Source: Adineta ricciae
Taxonomy: Eukaryota; Rotifera; Eurotatoria; Adinetida; Adinetidae
DNA: 64,000 nucleotides
Assembly (NCBI GenBank): GCA_905250025.1
Contig: CAJNOJ010000064.1
Location: 62,001 to 126,000 of the forward strand
Direction of reading: 5' to 3'
A program made the translations under genes and the position numbers. Below the pieces are notes generated by a model. That model saw only the letters and a list, made by a program, of their open reading frames with translations, did no database searches and was not told the origin of the DNA. Of the stretch, positions 59,107 through 64,000 are shown piece after piece (position 1 is the stretch's first letter; the number at the start of each line of letters is the position of its first letter).

Positions 59107-61052
59107 ATGGCCAAATGCGACCATACAATTCGAATCTTTGAAGGGCAAGACTTCGAATCGATTCGATTACAATGTCGACAAGAGAATAAACTTTTCGATG
59201 ACTCTCTCTTCCCGGCCCAAGTTGAATCATTGTCAAATAATTACCAAAACCTGATTCCATCTTGGCGTGATATCACGTGGAACCGGCCGGGAGAGATTGT
59301 CGATGATCCTCAGTTCATTGTCAACGGAATCAAACGTACAGATCCGAATCAAGGTGATCTAGGTAACTGCTGGTTTATCGCAGCGATGAGTGCATTAACA
59401 CAGAATAATCTTGTCTTGAATCGAGTCATTCCACCGGATCAATCTTTTTCCAAAGATTGGTATGGTGAGTAATTGAGAAAGGTTCGATCGATGGAGTTTT
59501 TAGCTGGTATATTTCATTTTCGTTTCTGGCGGTATCAAAACTGGTATGATGTTGTTATTGACGATCGTTTACCTTATCTGAAAAGGCAAAAACGTCTTTG
59601 GAGTGCGAGAAATCTCTTTGAAATCAATGAATTTTGGGTTTCATTACTTGAAAAGGCCTATGCGAAACTCAACGGCTGCTACACGAACTTAGCCGGCGGT
59701 CTTCCTGTCAATGCTCTGACAGATTTCACCGGTGGAATTGAACAGCGGTTTGAATTCAAAACGAATTTATCGCAGACAAATCTTCGATCCGAGGAGCTGT
59801 TCGATTTTATTCGATCTTGTATTGACTATGGTTCACTGATCGCTTGTTCGATTAATGCGGACAGAAGACAAGTCGAAAGTATTCTTCCCAACGGTCTCGT
59901 CGTTGGTCATACGTATTCGATAACCAATTATCATGTTCTCCCAATAATCTATGATGAGAATCAATCGAAAACGAGTGATCGCGGTTTGATACGCTTTCGT
60001 AATCCTTGGGGAAATGATATAGAATGGAATGGTAAATGGTCGGATGCCGATTCTATTTGGAATCTACTCGATGAAAACACACGAACAAGGTTAAGTATAA
60101 AAAAGCAACACGACGGAGAATTCTGGATGTCATTCAATGATTTTTACAAGGAATTCGATGTCATGGAAGTTTGCCACATTAGTCCAGATACCTATGATGA
60201 ATTCGGGTTGACAGCTCAAGATTCGAAACATCACTGGCGAATGTGGTACGTTCTCGGATCATGGCGTGCAGGAGAAAATAGCGGCGGCTCATGTGCCACG
60301 TTCGGGTGTCGTCATGGATGTTACTATTGGCGTAATCCCCAGTTTCTCATTGAATTAACTGTCAATCGTTCGTTGAGTTCCGATAGATTATGTATGATGA
60401 TCATTGCATTAATGCAAAAGCCAATAAAGAAGAGTGCCAATGAAGAGTACATACAAATTCGATTATTCCGAATCAAACCTAATGTGAAGATATGTGAAAA
60501 GAAAGTCTATAAGCCCGATGAAGTCGAACGTATCGGTAAGTGAAGGTGAAATATTCTTCATCAAATTGATATTCTGTTCGATAGCATCAACAGGACCTTA
60601 TGGTAATTAAATTTGATTGTTTTTTCCTTCTTTCTTCGACATTTTGTTTCGATAATCAAAGTCAATCGACGAGAAGTTTCGTTGCTTTTAAAAACTACAA
60701 CTGGAGCCTACTTGATCATCCCTAGTATGGCTGATGTGGATCATAACTGCGATTTTCTACTTCGAATCTTCTCCCAAGACACGACGCTCGGTCGAACGTT
60801 CGTCAACGTCTTCGCTGATCCTAATCACGAAGATTTAGTTCGACGAAATCTCACTCAACAACAAACAATCTCCGATCAATCACCTCGTAAATGTCTGGTC
60901 GAGTTTTTACCACAAAATAAACTTTTCTTTTTTTTTTCTTTATTCAGTCAATATTTTCTTCAGTTCCACACAGTCGAACGAATATGCTCAATCCACCGAT
61001 CACGATCGAAAATATGTCGATGTATAATTACAAAGAATGGAAGATAATCTAA
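59107..61052 (+). CDS. Calpain-family cysteine protease, about 570 aa
   Basis: Calcium-dependent intracellular protease. Exons are 59107-59464, 59504-60535, 60585-60602 (an 18-nt microexon), 60662-60886 and a last exon. The last exon is either 60964-61052 or 60948-61027; both close in frame. The catalytic triad is complete: Cys88 in GDLGNCWFIAA, His255 in VVGHTYSI, and Asn286 in RFRNPWGN. The calpain beta-sandwich (C2L, domain III) begins WRMWYVLGSWRAGENSGG and continues NRREVSLLLKTTTGAYLIIP, FLLRIFSQ. There is no penta-EF-hand domain, so it is an atypical calpain. The ATG at 59107 (MAKCDHTIRIFEGQDF) is the natural family start. Confidence 0.92.
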
Positions 61053-62588
61053 CGTGTAATCAACATATTAAATGAAATTCATAGTTCATTTCCTGTCATC
61101 TACCTGTCGAGTTTGAAATGAGTGTTGACGTCCTTGGAAAAGAAAAGAAAAAAGAACTAATTATTTTCATGCCGTTTCTTCATTTAAAGTCACATCAGTT
61201 CCAATTGATATTAATTGAATTCGATTTGTGGACTTGTGATTATATTCTTCTCGAATAGATTTCATGGAATATATAAATGTCTCAAGTGTTCAGACAGAAC
61301 GAACGTCTGTTAACCAGATGAAGGTCGTTTAGTGAGAAAGAGAAAAGGAAATTGAGTACGTCGCTTGAGACGTAAGAAAACGGAAGTCATCGTAGATTGA
61401 TTTCGTAAGAAACAAAACTTTTGAATATTTTGAACATTGATTGAAGCTCTTGTTCTCTCTCTCTCTTTCTCTCCCTCTCTTGTGCCGAGATAAATATGTT
61501 GCGAAGTATTCAGCGTATACACAAGTGTTACTATTATTGAAGGCATATGAAAAGAGAAAAAGAAAACAACACAGTTTGTTATCGTTCCGATAGATTCAAG
61601 GTTATCGAATTCCTGGAGAAGCGACGACTATTTTCTCGTCTATAATGTCCATATGAGCGCTTGTCCTGGATCGCAGAACTCATTTATGCATGCCTGCGCC
61701 TTGCGCTTTCTCTTCTTCTTATCATACTGAGAAAGAGGGGAAAATAGCATCGAACGTTCTCTTCATAGGGCTATAGTTTTGTTTTTGTTATTCCTTGTAA
61801 GTATGTGAAGAACAGATAGACGAACGTGTGAGAATTAAAATAAGACTCGGCGGTTTTTTTTTATTCATAAAATATTTTGATTAGGAGAAGTGGATGCTCC
61901 ACTGAGTGCATCGTCGCAAGAAGAAGAAGAAAAAAAATGCGATTCGAGATTATTTGAAGACGAGTGAAGCGAGTGACAGGTAATGCAAGGCAGCGCGAAG
62001 GGTCTAGGCCGAAGAACTCCTGATGATAGATATGTGCACGGTAGGACATTTGCAAGAAGCATAAGCTGATTGAGAACAGACGCATATTTTTCTTTCGATC
62101 TTGTCAAGTAGCGAATCTGTCTAAGTAATAATGTGTTTCGTTGATGTGCACTTATAATTTCAAGAGAAAATTTTGTCAGCAAGGCCTGCTGTGTTGATAA
62201 AGAGCAATCGTATGAGTTCTTTTTCTGGTGAGATCGAGACTCTAGAGGAAATCATCCGAATTGTAAGGAAACCATCTTGTCATGATGATGATCAACAAAT
62301 TGAAAATATATAAATCATTTTAAAGGTTTTTTCTTTGTGGCGGCTTCCTTCTTGATTATGTTCTCATCGAACATAGAGAGAAGATAAAATCTTGGTCATG
62401 TTTAGATAGATTTCTTGATCGACGTTCATATTAGTTCGAGAGTCTGGCTTCAATACAAATCTGTTTTACAAAGTATGTTAAATATTTGTCGAGAATATCA
62501 ATCACTGTAGTTTATTTGTAGAACTGTACTATACCATGTATATATTTTCTCTGTCTTATGGTCATTCAAATGGACGCATCAATGTTTA
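61053..62588. other. Gene-poor interval
   Basis: 1.5 kb with a TC-rich tract at about 61450-61480. It may contain the unseen first exon(s) of the VWC-like gene that follows; I could not place them. Confidence 0.4.
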
Positions 62589-63745
62589 GGCTTAGTTGGA
62601 GTTATTAGTGACATCGAATGTCGACCATCGGACATTCAGTTATACAGTTGGTCGGGAGCCGACTTTAAATCAGGGGAATGTTGGCATCAAGGTCATCGAT
62701 TTGCCCATGGTGCTATGTGGGGTCGGACAGATACACCGGGATCTCCTTATTGTGTTTGTGAACAGGGTAAAGTACGTCTGTTCTATAGTCAACAATCGCT
62801 GATACCTGCTGATCAATTGACTATTCTTCGACCAACGAATACGAATGGATCACCAACCGCGAAAGATTTAGCGAAATGGCCGATTGCGAACTATCCGAGC
62901 GTGCGACAACGGGTCGTTGTTTGCAGAACCGATCGAGTCGGTATACGGATTCGATCGCGAGATGGATGTACGGGATGTAAATGTACGAAAAACGGACATT
63001 GGATATGTAAAAAAGCATTACCATTGAATCAAACTCGTCTGATGACTCATCAATCACAACAAATACGAAGGTGAGATTTATACAAGAGTGAATAAATATT
63101 GATTTTTGTTGTGCTTATTACAGAGATTCTTTTCCTAAAGCAAAGCGACTTGACCGTCGTGTGTCGACTGTTCGTTTGCAACCGGAATGTTCATCGGGTG
63201 TTACACCGAAACTTTGCATCCTAATCGAACGTGTCTCTTCAGCAAACACCAGTGAAAAACTCAGTCGTTACATTGAAATACCACGTGAAACATCATGGAT
63301 GGACCAGAATTCGTGTACTCGATGTTCGTGTACGTTGGATGGTATATTAAAATGTGAACGTCTTCATGACAGATGCCATCGCCCTTGCTTTCTACGAAAG
63401 ACACGTCCGGTATCAGTGATGTACTATTTCCCATCAGGCTCCAAATGGTTAACACCACCGAATCATAAATGTCGTTCGTGTTCATGTGTAAATGGTCAAA
63501 GAAAATGTTTTAATTGTGATCAAGTGCTTCAAATCGATGTCGGAACGAAGTTTAGTCTTCACTCTCAAGAACGCTCAGCAGCTATTGGTGAATATCGCTT
63601 ACTATCAGTCTTAACCAAAGCAGCGCCATGTGTTCTACAGACTAGTGTCAACTCACATCGACTAATCTATCCAGGACAACAGATATGGTTCGAACAACGA
63701 TGTTATTTTTGTTCGAAGAATAATGCTCGTTTGATAATATGTTGA
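62589..63745 (+). CDS. Cysteine-rich VWC-like extracellular protein (5' end not resolved)
   Basis: A plus-strand frame from an acceptor at about 62589 (TTTAG) to 63070, then an exon 63124-63745 after a 53-nt intron (GTGAGA...TTACAG). Cysteine modules resemble von Willebrand factor type C domains: DIECRPSDIQLYSW, GECWHQGHRFAHGAMWG, YCVCEQG; CTGCKCTKNGHWICKK; SCTRCSCTLDGILKCERL; and HKCRSCSCVNGQRKCFNC. Such proteins are secreted and often bind BMP-type ligands or matrix. The frame is open upstream without an ATG, so the signal peptide exon must lie further left. The last module ends RCYFCSKNNARLIIC before TGA. Poly(A) signal at 63866. Confidence 0.72.
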
Positions 63746-63865
63746 TTTCTTCTACTTCTCATTGTTGTAACCCGTCCACCTAGTCATTTGAACACTTCTT
63801 CGTTTAGATTAGTATACATATATGTACTTTTATGTTTTATGTATCAAAAACGAAAATTTTTCATC

Positions 63866-63871
63866 AATAAA
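63866..63871 (+). promoter_or_regulatory. Poly(A) signal AATAAA of the VWC-like gene
   Basis: A canonical hexamer 120 bases after the stop codon. Confidence 0.6.
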
Positions 63872-64000
63872 GGTTTGAAAACTTCGAATCATATGATTTA
63901 TTTCATAAGATATGAGATATGTTTTTCAAAGGCAGCTGTCAAAATTGTTCGTTCCTGGTAAATTGACAAACAACATCGATTTTCAACCCATAAACTCGCG

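Overview
The window is animal nuclear DNA and most likely comes from a bdelloid rotifer or close relative. The base composition is AT-rich. Genes are compact, and nearly every one is cut by GT-AG introns of about 48-60 nt. The gene set is metazoan: Shark tyrosine kinase, calpain, RhoA-type GTPases, GILT, UGT and peptide-type GPCRs. Several genes carry single in-frame stops or are decayed copies, as expected in an old degenerate-polyploid genome. The species call is inference. I see no transposon, virus-like element, CRISPR array, rRNA or convincing tRNA.

Layout. 1-4.5 kb: a Shark-like ankyrin/SH2/tyrosine kinase entering from the left edge, SNRPG on the other strand, and proteasome subunit PSMD13. 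4.5-8.3 kb: gene-poor. 8.3-12.3 kb: two rhodopsin-like GPCR genes. 12.8-16 kb: a CHCHD2/10-like gene with an in-frame TGA and a 692-aa disordered protein. 16.3-20 kb: a small secreted protein, a UDP-glucuronosyltransferase and a GILT thiol reductase, all on the minus strand. 20.2-21 kb: an unrecognised basic protein. 21.3-28.4 kb: UPF1, a RING-like/ARB2 fusion and CHMP2B in tandem. The last two are so close, with an ideal 3' splice acceptor before the ATG, that they look like an operon resolved by spliced-leader trans-splicing. 28.8-31.7 kb: a cysteine-rich secreted peptide and a third GPCR. 31.7-40.7 kb: gene-poor, with a broken gene, a secreted protein, a Ly6-like/mucin protein and a type II membrane protein with a discoidin-like ectodomain. 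40.8-44.5 kb: an RRM/CCCH/pseudokinase protein with one in-frame TGA and a small cysteine-rich secreted protein. 45.2-47.7 kb: a LEA-like helical protein, a broken gene antisense to its tail, and a secreted VWA protein. 49.4-50.5 kb: a decayed leucine-rich-repeat gene. 52.5-54.3 kb: a C2H2 zinc-finger transcription factor. 54.9-57.8 kb: an unknown gene, two Rho paralogues and a small gene between them. 59.1-61.1 kb: a calpain. 62.6-63.7 kb: a secreted VWC-like protein.

Functionally the window mixes housekeeping genes (mRNA splicing and decay, proteasome, ESCRT-III), signalling (tyrosine kinase, Rho, GPCRs, calpain), lysosomal and detoxification enzymes, and lineage-specific secreted or fused proteins. 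Exon boundaries were worked out by hand from splice signals, reading phase and remembered family sequences. Every multi-exon total given below was checked for divisibility by three unless stated otherwise.
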